Notes under the pieces: generated by a model | Database searches by the model: none | Told to the model about the DNA's origin: nothing | What the model saw: the letters and a program-made list of their open reading frames with translations, nothing else | Shown: positions 44,577-55,733 of the stretch, piece by piece | Position numbering within the stretch: the stretch's first letter is position 1 | Layout: each line of letters opens with the position of its first letter | Translations under genes and position numbers: made by a program | DNA from: Phaeotremella fagi | Taxonomy: Eukaryota; Basidiomycota; Tremellomycetes; Tremellales; Phaeotremellaceae | DNA length: 64,000 bases | NCBI GenBank assembly: GCA_001599715.1 | Contig: BCHU01000003.1 | Span: 558,001 to 622,000 of the forward strand | Reading direction: 5' to 3'

Positions 44577-45179
44577 CTAGACTGAAGGATCAAGCATCTT
44601 GAGCTTGAAATGACCTACAAGATCCTCATAATTGATCATCTCACATAATCCTTGAGTTTTCTCATCAAACATTTCGTTGAAACTTCGCATAGCTTTGTCC
44701 ATAGCTTCTTTTCTAATACTGAGGGAATCTGTGGGACTTGTGTGCATGGCTTCTTGCAACCACTTTGACCTTGTGTATGCATCCCCGAGGCTTTGCTCGA
44801 GGTCCAGCTTGGCGTCGTCGTAGGCCCTTCTCAGATGTGGTTGACCAGGAATAGGGTCGACTGAGTAGTTGCGGCTTATTCCCCTGAACTCAATCACGAA
44901 AGGAGAGGTGGGACTTTGGGTGACGGGAACAATGGTTTTGGTGGCACCTGAACCTGAAGTATCTTCGTCGTCGTCGTCTTGAAAAGTGAACATCTCGTTT
45001 TTACGAAGGATGAAGGAGAGGACTGGATCCAAAGCTGGGTCGAATGAGGTGACTTTAAATTCATGGATACCAGGGATTTGAGCGTCGAAACCCATATCCA
45101 AGGAGATAGGATGTCTGATCGTAAGCGTTTGCTCGACAGTGTCTCGATCTGTGTCGGTGACTTGGGTGACTGATGCCAT
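44577..45179 (-). CDS. tandem intronless family, member 3 (unknown function)
   Basis: A single exon of 200 residues starting MASVTQVTDTDRDTVEQTLT. Family features: LSFILRKNEMFTFQDDDDED, VPVTQSPTSPFVIEFRGISR, YSVDPIPGQPHLRRAYDDAK, a helical middle with NEMFDEKTQGLCEMINYEDL and the C-terminus VGHFKLKMLDPSV. It is the closest relative of member 4: VP(V/I)TQS.TSP, VDPIP, and the last 13 residues agree almost completely, and the bases around the two stop codons are nearly identical. This points to a more recent duplication. Confidence 0.75.
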   Translation of the reverse strand: MASVTQVTDTDRDTVEQTLTIRHPISLDMGFDAQIPGIHEFKVTSFDPALDPVLSFILRKNEMFTFQDDDDEDTSGSGATKTIVPVTQSPTSPFVIEFRGISRNYSVDPIPGQPHLRRAYDDAKLDLEQSLGDAYTRSKWLQEAMHTSPTDSLSIRKEAMDKAMRSFNEMFDEKTQGLCEMINYEDLVGHFKLKMLDPSV

Positions 45180-45927
45180 GTTTGATTGTTGATTATTGAT
45201 TGTCGGTTGTTGTTTGTCGTATTAGTTGTTGGGGAAAAGAAGAAAGAAAACCCCCAAAACGCTCCACATATACGGCTTGTCAGCGAAGGCCATGATGAAA
45301 TGTCATCTGTAAGACCTCCTTTCAGTAGGCAAAGAAAGAAAAACCAGCCAAATTGTTTGAAGACATTTTGCCGACGTCTCATAACCTTTTCATGGAGAAG
45401 GCATCTCATGAAGGCATTCCCCGATGTCACATGAATGTTTTGTACGGGAAACCTTTGTTATCAGAGCGGCAAATCCATATTTATCGAGTGTACTAAATTT
45501 CGTTTGCGATGCAGTTGACGGGAATTATGAATATTTGGCTCAAGTAAATGAAGACAGTTCGGTGATCAACAATGGCGATTGAGAACGTCGAATGAAGTGA
45601 AGGTGGATTATTCCCAATGTCTCATGTCGGGAATGGAGAACATGACTAGATTAAATCCAGCGCTGTCTTTCAACAAGCTTTTCTCAAATTTTATTCCTTC
45701 CTGCCTTTCATTCTCCAGATGACACATGCATATTTGCCTCAATCTATTCTTCACGATACTTTGCAGCCTCAAGAGGTGCGCGTTTTGGTGCAGTGTTTTC
45801 AGTGCAAAGGCATTCAGATTATGACACAGCACAGTCTGTCTTTGCATCTCCCATGTTACAAATCGTACATTGTATCTCGACCCCCAATTCATCTTCGTAG
45901 CTCTCTTTCAAAACCATCAACAGTACT
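45180..45927. other. spacer between family members 3 and 4
   Basis: About 750 bases. The part next to member 3 (45180-45440) is its promoter and shares short blocks with the promoter of member 4: a GGGGAAA(A)GAAGAAAGA block and CCGACGTCTCATAACC. A 94-codon minus-strand frame at 45608-45892 lacks family motifs and was not called. Confidence 0.45.
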
Positions 45928-46581
45928 CTAGACCGAAGGAGCAAGCATCTTGAGCTTGAAATGACCAACCAGTTCCTCATAATGCTCCATCTCATAAGAA
46001 TCTAGACTTTCCATATCAAACTCTTCACTGAAAATCCTTCCAGCTACTTTCTTATCTTGAGCCAGAATCATGTCGGATTCTTGGAGAGCTTCAAACAGAG
46101 CGGGGCCCTTCGGAGAAATCTTTCGGAGTAAAACAATGTTTCGAATTCTAATTTCGTGTCTTCGGAATGCTTCGCTGACGAGTTGCGTGTGCACTGCCCT
46201 GGCTTTGTCGTAGGATCTTCTCGAGTCAGGATCATTGGGAATAGGATCAACTTTGTATTTGCGACATGTTACTTTGAAATCAATCTCCCAAGGAGAGGTC
46301 GAGCTTTGAGTAATGGGAACAACTACTCTGGTGACACTTGAAATAACTTCGTCGTCGTCGATGTATTCGTCGTGGGTTTTGAAGGTGAACTTTTCTCCTT
46401 TATGAAGGATAGAGGAGAGTGCTGACTCCGGAGGAGGTGAGGTGACTTTGAAATGAAGATAAGCCTCGGGACCGTATTCACGTATAAGATTATGTCCGTA
46501 GTCGGTCCAGCGTTTTATAGAGAGGGTTTGCTGGAGAATCTCAGAGTTACCAGCTTCTGAACTCTGCTCGATGTTTGACAT
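45928..46581 (-). CDS. tandem intronless family, member 4 (unknown function)
   Basis: A single exon of 217 residues starting MSNIEQSSEAGNSEILQQTL. Landmarks: SSILHKGEKFTFKTHDEYID, VVVPITQSSTSPWEIDFKVT, YKVDPIPNDPDSRRSYDKAR, a longer helical middle than its relatives (KISPKGPALFEALQESDMIL), FDMESLDSYEMEHYEELVGH and the end FKLKMLAPSV. It shares its C-terminal 14 residues and upstream sequence blocks with member 3. Function unknown; the protein is predicted soluble and cytosolic or nuclear. Confidence 0.75.
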   Translation of the reverse strand: MSNIEQSSEAGNSEILQQTLSIKRWTDYGHNLIREYGPEAYLHFKVTSPPPESALSSILHKGEKFTFKTHDEYIDDDEVISSVTRVVVPITQSSTSPWEIDFKVTCRKYKVDPIPNDPDSRRSYDKARAVHTQLVSEAFRRHEIRIRNIVLLRKISPKGPALFEALQESDMILAQDKKVAGRIFSEEFDMESLDSYEMEHYEELVGHFKLKMLAPSV

Positions 46582-46640
46582 TATTGATCGGTGATTGTCG
46601 CTTGTGGTCGAGGATTTGTTGGGGGAAAGAAGAAAGAGAA

Positions 46641-46650
46641 TTTATAAATA
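46641..46650 (-). promoter_or_regulatory. TATA-like element of family member 4
   Basis: The minus strand reads TATTTATAAA about 65 bases upstream of the ATG. It sits next to the GAAGAAAGA block shared with member 3. Plausible core promoter only. Confidence 0.35.
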
Positions 46651-46779
46651 ATCTGTAGGAAAATCCTCCGTATAAGTGTCTTATCCGCGAAGGCGTTGAT
46701 TGACTCTCAGACACTGAATCCTTTCAAAAAGGCCAGAGAATAATAACCTGTTGTACTGTCAGAGCCCAATTTCCCGACG

Positions 46780-46796
46780 TCTCATAACCGTTTCGG
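46780..46796 (-). promoter_or_regulatory. upstream block shared by family members 3 and 4
   Basis: CCGACGTCTCATAACC(G/T)TTTC occurs here and at about 45370-45390, about 200 bases upstream of each start codon. It contains the palindrome GACGTC, a CRE/bZIP-type core. Because the two genes are recent duplicates, shared ancestry alone could explain it. Confidence 0.45.
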
Positions 46797-47914
46797 AAAA
46801 TAAACCTTTGTCATCTCCTTTCAGCGTACACAGGATGATAAAATGTCATCAATGTCAATAGCCCGACGACTCGTCAATAGCCTTCCATAGACTTCTATCT
46901 TTTCAATCCATCATCTCTTTAAATAGAAGACTTTTGCCACAAAAAATCAATTCTACGGTTAAATGTCTCCAAATGCCACCATGGATGTGTCAGCCGAGAT
47001 CGACAACTTAGACTGATTCAGACGAAAAGCACTCCATATCTCACATGGAGGATCAGCTTGCAGACAGAACAGCGTGTCCTCTTTCCTTCTCCAAATTAGT
47101 TCTCCAAAAGGTAAGGGAGGACAGTCGGGTCAATGTTTTTGCTGACTTCTTCTCGACAAGTTTTCGATCAAGAAGTCCGGTTTCATCTTCCTGCTCCATG
47201 TAATTGCTTCCGAGAGTCTAAAAAATGCATTATACCGATATTGGAGAAACGAAATGCTCTAAATAGTCGGTCTCATTTGATAAATTGTTATGACTACAAT
47301 CAAGCAAGGAGATGTGACTGTACGAATTTGGATTGCTTGAGGAATTAAGTCACAGGGCATTGTAAATCTTAAATCGCCATAAGGTAGATTTATTCTGTGT
47401 ACAATAGTGGCTCATATTCAATCATTACAACTCATGAATAAGGACAACTCAAATCATTCATTGTCCGTTTACGTACAAGGTGACAGACTAGTTTGGACTT
47501 CCCCGTCTTAGTCTTTCCTTCGTGCTAGTGAAGAAAAACTTGAATCATTATGCAACGTATGCGAAGCAACATTATGATTATCTCATAAAGCTGAGGACTA
47601 TTCTTGAATGCGGATTCCCCGTAGTCACGTCCACGTCGCCACCAACCTGGTGAAAGCGAGATTTAAACCAACTCGCAGAAAACAATTAATCAGAGGTGAG
47701 AACATACAACCCGATCGGGAAAACATCAACAATGGGTTTTCTTACTAAATCAATGTGAATCCTTAAGTAATCCAAACGTCCCTTAATCGAAGTGAGTTTT
47801 TTTCCCCATTCAGTTAAAATTCATGAATTCCTACACGTGGCTGGCTTCCATCGCTGACCAAGAGATCCCATCGATTACATTGATTTAACTCACTAGGGGC
47901 ATTTCGAAAATGGG

Positions 47915-47922
47915 TATATATA
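47915..47922 (+). promoter_or_regulatory. TATA box of the Pst2-like gene
   Basis: TATATATA within GGGTATATATAGAACC, about 185 bases upstream of the split start codon; a 5' UTR intron (GTAAGT near 48018) may shorten the real leader. A good TATA match, in keeping with a strongly expressed stress gene. Confidence 0.5.
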
Positions 47923-48098
47923 GAACCTGTTGCGAACAGAGACGTCCCCCCTCAATACCCAATCTAATTTCTGTTTTTGTTTCTGTTCGTTGTTCATTTC
48001 CATTTCTCTTCTCTGATGTAAGTAGAAGCTATAACTTATCAAGTGGCATCAATATTGACATCTCATCTTTGGTCTCTCTAGAACTAAATAAATTCAAA

Positions 48099-49604
48099 AT
48101 GTAGGTCACTCGGGGTTTGAAAAACGTTTTTGGAACGGTTCGCTAACATTCTTATCAAGGACTCAACCAATTATCGTTGTCGCTTTCTACTCCACCTACG
48201 GACACATCGGTGCCCTCGCTGAAGAGGTTATCAAAGGTGTCGAAGCCTCTGGTGCCATTGCCAAACCATACTTCATGTAAGTCTCGTCCTCATTATCAAA
48301 CCACGTTCTGACATGGCACCGCTTTTAGTGAAGAAACCCTCCCAGCTGAAGTCCTCGAGAAGATGTACGCTGGTGGTTCCCTCAAACCCAAATACCCACT
48401 CCTCACTCCAGATGACTTGAAGGAGGCAGACGGTATCGTTTTCGGTGCACCAACCAGATACGGTCGTCTTCCAGCTCAAGTCTCTGCTTTCTTCGATAAA
48501 ACCGGTGGTCTCTGGGCTTCAGGTGCTTTAGTCGGTAAATTCGTAAGTACCAGCACTCGTTTATCTGATATGTTGAAACTGAATCAACTGGTTTAGGTTA
48601 CCATGTTCGTTTCAACCGCTGGTCAACACGGTGGACAAGAAGCTACTTTCATCACCTCCTTCCCATTCTTTGCTCATCAAGGTTGTAAGTACCAATTTCC
48701 ACCATCGCACTTGCAGATGTTCAATCTAACCATATCATCCATCTAGTGATCTACGTTCCATTCGGTTTCCAAAACCCAGGCATGTTCGACATCTCAACCG
48801 TTAACGGTATGACCCCATACGGTGCTTCAACCATCGCCGGTGGTAAAGGTGAAAGATCCGCTACTGAGATCGAACTCCAAGTTGCTGAACAACAAGGAAA
48901 GGTATGTCATCTCTTAACCCTGCTCTCTAATATCAAAATACTAATCAACGTGGTCAACAGTACTTCGGTAACATTGTCGGTACCTTCCTCAAAGGAAAGC
49001 AGTGAGTATAGAACCCCACTCTAGAGATGTCATTTCAAGACAAATACACGTCGAAATTCGAGTTGTTGGAAGAGAAAATGTTGTATTTTCGGTGAGGCAA
49101 GGAGATAGCCAACTAAAATCAATATTTATGCATTTAAATTGAGAAAAGAAACAGAAAAGAAACAGAAGGAAGCAGAAAGTTGGCAATCTCCTTGTCTCGA
49201 TCCCATCCCCATCACCTGCAGACCTACTTTAGTTCAAACACTGACCCACTGAGTTCAGATCCGTCGCCGTCGTTGCACCAGCTGAATCCGCTGCTAGAGA
49301 GGTTCCAACCCAAGAAACTGAAAAGGAAGCCGGTTCGTCCATCCATTCCCCTTCTCCCTGTCAACATTAAAAGCTGACAAATGGAATAGGTTACGCAGTC
49401 ACGGAACCAACCACCGCCGCAACATCTACCCCCGATAACGTCGAGAAAGTCGTACCAGAAGCACCAGCCGCTGTTGCCCCCGCTACTGCATCTGCTCCAG
49501 TAGCCGATGCCACTCCTAAACCAGCAACTGCACCTGTACCAAAGAAGAAATCCGGTGGATTCTTCGCTTCATGTTGTGGAAGTCAAAAGGATCTTGAAGG
49601 TTAG
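48099..49604 (+). CDS. PST2: WrbA/Pst2-like NAD(P)H:quinone oxidoreductase with Cys-Cys tail
   Basis: A flavodoxin-fold, FMN-dependent enzyme reducing quinones by two electrons. The N-terminus [20 protein letters not shown] has the phosphate-binding (ST.YGH) loop. Further blocks: [39 protein letters not shown] and GTFLKGKQ. The start codon is split: AT at 48099-48100, a 59-nt intron, then G at 48160. A 257-nt intron (49002-49258) adds a Pro/Ala-rich tail of about 90 residues ending [17 protein letters not shown]; the Cys pair suggests palmitoylation and membrane (eisosome) location, as for yeast Pst2/Ycp4. Stop TAG 49602-49604. Confidence 0.88.
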
Positions 49605-49882
49605 GTTGGAATTGGAGAGGGTTGGAAACCTTTTCTTGAGTTGGATTAGATTATTATAATATGCATCCTAAGGTTATTTGGATTGTACCTGTTGTAAACG
49701 AGAAGTGCGCAATGAGTCCTAACATGAGAAGCCGCCTAAAGCACCTTTACAGAGTAAATGGACCAGCAACGAAGTCAGTCAAATTTTGCCACAACAACAA
49801 AAATAAATTTCAGAAACATTGTTCTACTCCTTCGTCAACTTATACTTCTACATCTAAAACCATCATCTAACCCAGTATCAAG

Positions 49883-50958
49883 ATGCGATACGCAGTCTTC
49901 GTAACAGGACCAGCAGGAGCTGGTAAATCAACCTTCTGTTCCAATCTCCTAACCCATGCTCAAGCTTCCAACAGACGAGTCCACTTGGTCAATCTAGATC
50001 CAGCTGCTGATAAATTCGAATACGCACCTGCGGTTGATATTCGAGAACTCATCAATCTTGAGGATGTCATGGAGGAATTAGAATTCGGACCTAACGGTGG
50101 ATTGATCTATTGTTTCGAGTGGGTTATCTGTGATTCGAGTAGGGTATGACTTAACTGAATCAATCCTAATAGATATTTGTTAAATAACCTCGACTGGCTA
50201 GAAGATGAATTAGGTCCTTACGAAGAAGATTACCTGATCATCGACTGTCCAGGTCAAATCGAACTTTACACCCATATCCCCCTCTTACCAAGATTAGCTT
50301 CCTTCCTCCAAACAAGTCTCAACTACAGGACATCAGCAGTTTACCTAGTAGAATCCCAATTCATGCAAGACAAATCGAAATTCTTCGCTGGCGTGATGAG
50401 CGCTTTGAGTTGTATGATGGCTTTGGGGATCAGTATGATTTGTTTGATGAGTAAGATGGATTTGGTTAAGGATAAGAAAGGTAGACTTGGGAGAGAGGTT
50501 GGGAGGTGGGTTCAGGGGTTCTCAGTCTCTGTTTTTTCGATTGATTGGACTGATTGGAATGGTAGATATCTTGATCCGGATTCTTCTTTGTTGGCGGACG
50601 ATATTAACGCACAGACGAATCCTAAATTCCATGCTTTGAATCAAGCAGTTGTGTCATTAGTGAGTGAATCACAAGCTCACAACTAACCTCTCTCAGATAG
50701 AAGATCAGAATTTAGTTTCCTTCCTTCCACTCGACGTTACATCAGAAGACTCGATAAACACCGTACTAAGTCATATAGATAACATGATGCAATATGGTGA
50801 AGACGAGGAGCCAAAGGTGAGTTTCGATTCATACAGACCTTGATATCATTGCTGACGTTATATTCAGATGCCCAAGGATATGGATGAAGGTTAGTTGGAA
50901 CGCTTCGAGATTTGATTTCAAACTAACATCTGTTATAGGTGATTTCCCAGATGAATAA
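49883..50958 (+). CDS. GPN3: GPN-loop GTPase 3 (Gpn3)
   Basis: A small GTPase needed for assembly and nuclear import of RNA polymerase II. Exons give [20 protein letters not shown] (P-loop), [20 protein letters not shown], the GPN loop [33 protein letters not shown] (G3), [13 protein letters not shown] (G4, SKxD) and a short acidic C-terminus ([20 protein letters not shown]). About five introns, one splitting the GPN segment. Length about 290 residues, normal for Gpn3. Cytosolic. Confidence 0.95.
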
Positions 50959-51178
50959 AATGATATCTACCATGTATAACTTGATGTATTTCTATCTACA
51001 AGGAAGATCAGACAAAGAAAGCAAACAAGAATCAGAAATATACAACGAAAAAAACAAAACTAGGAATAAAATTCGACTATTCTAGATAATCCGCTCAAAA
51101 CTATCTCACAATCACAGATATTTCCTTCCTCAAATATAACAAGAAAATAACGAAAAAACGAAGAATATACCAAAAACC

Positions 51179-53211
51179 TCAGACCTGCTGAATCTCTTTA
51201 ACTATCTTTTCACGTTCTTTAGAAAGAGCTAACCAGTCAGCATTCTTCATGGTCCCCAACTTACATCGACCAGCCGCCTGCTTAGCCAACAATCTCTCAG
51301 TCCTAAATCGTTCATACAAAACCTCTCTCGTCGTATTCTTCAAAACCTAAACCTAAATCAATATCTATCAATCCTAACAAAGAAAGACTTACTTTAGTAT
51401 GACTACCCAAAATCGCGTCTCTCAATAACATGAAATTACTTTGTTCGGGATCAAGAACATCCGCTTGACCCCATTGATAGATTCTAGTGAAATCTTGAAG
51501 TTGGGGTTCAGGGGAGAAAATCCCGAATGGTAAATGTGAGATTTTGTCGGTTTGAGAGATGGAATTCGGGGTTGGAGGTCTTTGATCGATATCCATTTCC
51601 TCGGTCTGATTGGTGTCAACGTCGATCCTCATCTCTAGCTTCGTTGATATACTCACCTCCTGGTCATTCTCATCCTCCTCCTCGTCCTCACCGTCTATAT
51701 CGTAGAACACACCGAATCCACGTCCTTCACCATCGATCTTACCTTCTCCCTGGGCTGCGGCTAAATCTCTTCGGACAGCCGTTTTCACTTCTTCCAGTTC
51801 TGAGATTGTCAAGGCATCGATGAAAGTGATTATGGGAAGGACGTTAGCTCTCGTGGAGAGTTTACGAATCTGTTGATAGGTCAGCTTGACTCGTGAACGA
51901 GGTCCGAAAAGCTGACAATTTCGATTTCAGTGGAAGAAATTCTAGCTTTACGTTCATTGACGTCGGTGTCTTGCTGAACCTCTTTAGGGACATCATCAAA
52001 CAAGCCCTCAGTTGACCAATCGACGATCGGGCTCAATCCAACGGAACGAGGTCGTAACACCTCTCTAGCATCAATAAGATAAATAACTGAATAAATAGCA
52101 TCAGCCACTGCACCAAAAGCTCGTTCTTTTTACACTTACCAAGATGAATCAAATCGTCATCGGCTTTTGGACCACGACGAATAATCCTAGATTCCTCTTT
52201 CAACATCTCCCCAAATCTTTCTTCCAACATCCTAATCAAAGCTGCCAAACCCCTCTCACGAGATCTAACCGAGACTTCATCCATACCCAGCTCCAAACCG
52301 GGCGTATCGATTAAACGAAGTATCGATCTATCGTAGGAAGGTTCGTTGATCGTTATCAATGACGATGAGATTTTGGTTGTAGGTTGGGTTGAGGGGGAGG
52401 TGGTGGTGGAACTGAATTCTTTGGTTGTTGTGGGGCTACTGGCAGAGAGGGAGATTGGGACCGGTGGACCTGGGACGGTCGGTGATGCAGGTGTTAAATT
52501 TTCATTTTGGGTAACAGTCGTTAATTCTTTACTATGACCAAGGTGGTTTGAACTCTGTTCAAGTGAATCAGAAATGAGTTTAACGAAACTGAAAGATCAT
52601 ACGTCAACATATCAGCTAAGCCTAAATCAACGATTGTTGCTAGCTGACCTAGATTTCCCAACGTTCTTACCACCAACCACAGCAACGTTGAATTTACTCA
52701 AAATCTTATTTTTACCTCTAGCCCTACCCCGTCGTAAAGACATGAACCCAGTGGCGGTAGTAGCCGTACTATCCCTTGAATGTTGATGAGGTGGAGACGA
52801 TTTATCTTGAGATGAATAACCGAATGCGAAAGGATGATTCGGTGTGAATGAATTACCATTACCGCTGTTGTTAATAGATTCTTTTTTGAAGGTTGAATGA
52901 TTGTTCACTACCTGCCAAGGAGTGAACGGACGATGAAACATGATTCTACTTGGTGAATCGGTAGTTGTCCCATTAGTGTTGGTGTTGGTACCGACTAGTG
53001 AGGGTGCTCTACCTCGATTCTTTGGTGTTGGTGTGGTGGGGTTGGTATTTTGAGGGAGTGATTGGAGTTCTTCCCATGATGCTGGATCTAGTAAAGGGGT
53101 GGTTAGATCTGGTAAAGAGAGTGAAGGTCTTATGGTTGGTTGAGAGGTGGGTTGGGGTTGGGATGGTGGAGATGAAGGATCTCCTTTACGTCTTAGGATT
53201 GATATAGTCAT
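51179..53211 (-). CDS. divergent septin-like GTPase
   Basis: The N-terminal 190 residues are Ser/Pro/Asn-rich and disordered. A septin-type G domain follows: NVAVVGGKNVGKSSFVKLIS (P-loop), a long low-complexity insert, LRLIDTPGLELGMDEVSVRS (G3), HLVIYLIDAREVLRPRSVGL, then NVLPIITFIDALTISELEEV where septins have an AKxD motif, and finally YQWGQADVLDPEQSNFMLLR and LLRDAILGSHTKVLKNTTRE. The C-terminal helix is basic (FRTERLLAKQAAGRCKLGTM). G4 lacks the usual Lys, so guanine binding may be altered. About six exons, roughly 600 residues. Role at the bud neck or cortex is inferred from the family. Confidence 0.8.
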
Positions 53212-53549
53212 TGTGAGTGTATGTTGAAGATAGAAATAGATGTCTTCTCCCTCTAATTGTTGTGTTGTCAAGAAGTAGCGCTTTGATCGTCAGGGGAGGA
53301 CGGGGGTGGTCAATGCGTTTCAAAACAAAGCTGTAAGTGCCACATCAGAATGTAGTCCTATGCTCTACACTGTAGGATGTACTGTAGCATGTAGCATGTA
53401 GTGAAGAGGAATTTATATAAAGATGTGGATGTGATATATAGACGGGTAAGAGTGAATAAACATGAACAAACAATATCCAAAGCAAAACAGCAGAGCAAAA
53501 ACGAAAAACGAAAAACGAAAACCATGTCTATCTAAAAGAACGTATATAC
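53212..53549. other. intergenic, 338 bases
   Basis: Promoter of the septin-like gene and 3' UTR of GDA1. It has a short run of related units (TGTAGCATGTAGCATGTAG, near 53383-53401) and, at 53500-53520, tandem GAAAAACGAAAAACG. No gene was seen. Confidence 0.45.
53383..53402. repeat. short tandem TAGCATG repeat
   Basis: CTGTAGCATGTAGCATGTAG gives two to three copies of a 7-base unit upstream of the septin-like gene. Simple slippage repeat. Confidence 0.5.
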
Positions 53550-55733
53550 CTACGCCGTGCAAGTCAATTCAGCGTTCTGAACCAACGCCAACCCAGCACC
53601 CAAAGCCCAACCCAATTCGACTCCCTTCAATTTCTTCTCAACCATCAGCTTACGTTTAGGACCCAACTCATATCCCAACCCCAACAGGGCGTTCATAAAA
53701 GTCAAATCCAAACAGTATTCAGGTCGATCTTCCAATTCATCCATGGCTTCCTTGTTTCTACCCCAACGTCTTTGCCAGGCTGTTGGACCTGAACAAACGT
53801 CTCTGGCCATTGAGGAGAGTTCGGAGATTGAGAGTTGGGAATCTGAGAATGGTCTTGTTGAAGTTGGGGCTGGGAGGAGGGGTTTGATTCGGTCGGTGAA
53901 ATAGGATAGGGCTAGGAGTTTCCCGGTTGGGAATGTATCTAGTAAGGATGGTTGGTAGACACCGTTGAAAGAACATGGTTTGACTTCACAGATACTGCAA
54001 AAAGGTGTCAGTAATGATCTTTGTCTATTTACCCGCCATTACTCACGCATCCTTGGCCATGACCAATTCAACGACACGGTTACAAGCAGCGAAACCACCA
54101 CCAGCACCAATCATGGTAACGTTAACGGGGTTCCTTCCAGGTGGATCAAGTTCAACACGTTTAACAGTTCCCTCGGCCAAACAAGGATTTGGAACTTCGA
54201 CATGTGAACCTAAAGAATCCCAATCGACGTCACCTTTACCGAAACTCCAAGTGAAAGCTACCAGATTATGAACACTTCTTCTAGCTCTCATCAATCCATA
54301 ACCTAAATAAGAATGTTGATACAAGACGAAATCTTTCCCACCGAAGTTTAAATGATATTTATGTTCACCATCTAATAAACTTTGTTTACTGTCAGCAGGG
54401 AATTTAGGTTCAAAGACTATTTGTGTCGATGCACCGCCTAAATCCATTACGGCCAATGTCGAATCGGTTTTTGAACCTTCACCGATTTTGTTCAACAAAT
54501 AGTTAGCGGTGATCCAAGCGTAAACACCTTCATCTTTCCCGTCCATGATTTCAACAGCTCGTTCGCCGTTGACAGAGAATTCGAAATTCGTTTCAAGTCT
54601 GTTTCTAACTTCGTCCAAAATAGCTTCGGATTCTGAAGTCCCAAGTAAACGTAGACCTGCAGTAGCCTTGACTTCAACAGGTGTACAATGCCATAATTCC
54701 CTTGGAACAACACGTCTAGCTTCTTCAAGTAATGGATCCAACGAAGCAGCAGCTGCGGTTGGATCACGAGCATAAGCTGAAAGACCTGGTTTGAGCATTG
54801 AGAAAGTTTCGTATTCCAATTGAGGTGATGGACCACAATTGTGGAATTTGTAGACATGGATTCTAGATCCGGTTGACCCGGCATCGATGGTCAACGCATA
54901 TTGAACAATGGGTTTACTGTTTGAATAAGGTGTCGCGCAGAACGTCGTTGTAGAAGCGTCTGGATCAGTTTCGAAAGATGTCGGTCCCTTGTTACCAGCA
55001 CTTGGGATTTCTTCGTCTAAATCGATAAGATCTTCGTCCTGTTTCGAGCCTGAACTTGAACCAGAAGTTGAAGGTTTGGTAGTGTCGATAGGAAGAATAT
55101 GTAATTCCTCGTCCTCCTCGTCGATCTCGTCATGGTTGTTCTCAGCGTTTGGAGCAGCGATATCGGAATCAACAGGTCGGAACGGAGGAGAGGAATAATC
55201 AGTTTCGTCGATATCACCAAGATGACCATCGAGGTTGGGGGTGTAAGTGTCTAGCGAAAGCGAGTTCATCAGCACCAAATCCACAACCCAAATCAACACC
55301 TCAACTCACTCTCTTCAGTCCATTGATCAACCTCAACCTCATTCCTAGATCTAGGGAAGGAAGTATACCCCAACCCAATCAAAATCAATACAACTCCACT
55401 GATAGCTGCGTATTTTTTCCAAACCGCCATCCCCCCACCAGCGCGTTTCCGATGTGAAGAATTATTGTTTCCACCTGGTAACGGTGAATATTTCCTTGCT
55501 GAGAACATTTTGGTTGGTTTCGAGTTTTGTTTTAGTGGTTTCTGTTTCTGTTTCTGTTTTTTAGATGCTGTACTAGCACCTGGACGTAATCTTAACGCAG
55601 TGGCAAGATGATCGAAAGAAGAACTTGTTGAGTTACTTGAAAAGACTGGAGTTGAAGTACGAGTAGTAGTTGTGGATGATGAAGGAGTGGACGCTGAAGT
55701 AACAGACGTAGATGATTTAGATCGTCTAGGCAT
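53550..55733 (-). CDS. GDA1: Golgi guanosine diphosphatase GDA1 (GDA1/CD39 NTPDase)
   Basis: A type II Golgi-membrane enzyme that hydrolyses GDP to GMP and so drives GDP-mannose exchange for mannosylation. A Ser/Thr-rich cytoplasmic N-terminus of about 105 residues precedes one helix (AISGVVLILIGLGYTSF) and an acidic stem. Apyrase conserved regions are visible: YALTIDAGSTGSRIHVYKFH (ACR1), VEVKATAGLRLLG (ACR2), DGKDEGVYAWITANYLLN (ACR3), LAVMDLGGASTQIVFEPKFP (ACR4) and SYLGYGLMRARR. The catalytic Glu lies in ACR3. Four exons; starts MPRRSKSSTS, ends NAELTCTA. Confidence 0.94.

Larger units (their letters stand above)
46582..48098. other. gene-poor gap of 1.5 kb
   Basis: Left part is the promoter of family member 4; right part is the promoter and leader of the Pst2-like gene. 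The middle (46900-47700) has only short frames without codon regularity or matches to the neighbouring family. No tRNA, transposon end or clear repeat was seen. Confidence 0.4.

Noticed and set aside
45608..45892. 94-codon minus-strand frame between members 3 and 4, considered as a degraded fifth family copy
   Set aside because: It lacks the DPIP..RR motif and the terminal F.G.F.L motif in any frame I checked.
47133..47348. 71-codon plus-strand frame with several Cys residues in the 1.5 kb gap
   Set aside because: No splice context, codon use or Cys spacing typical of a known small protein; treated as noise.
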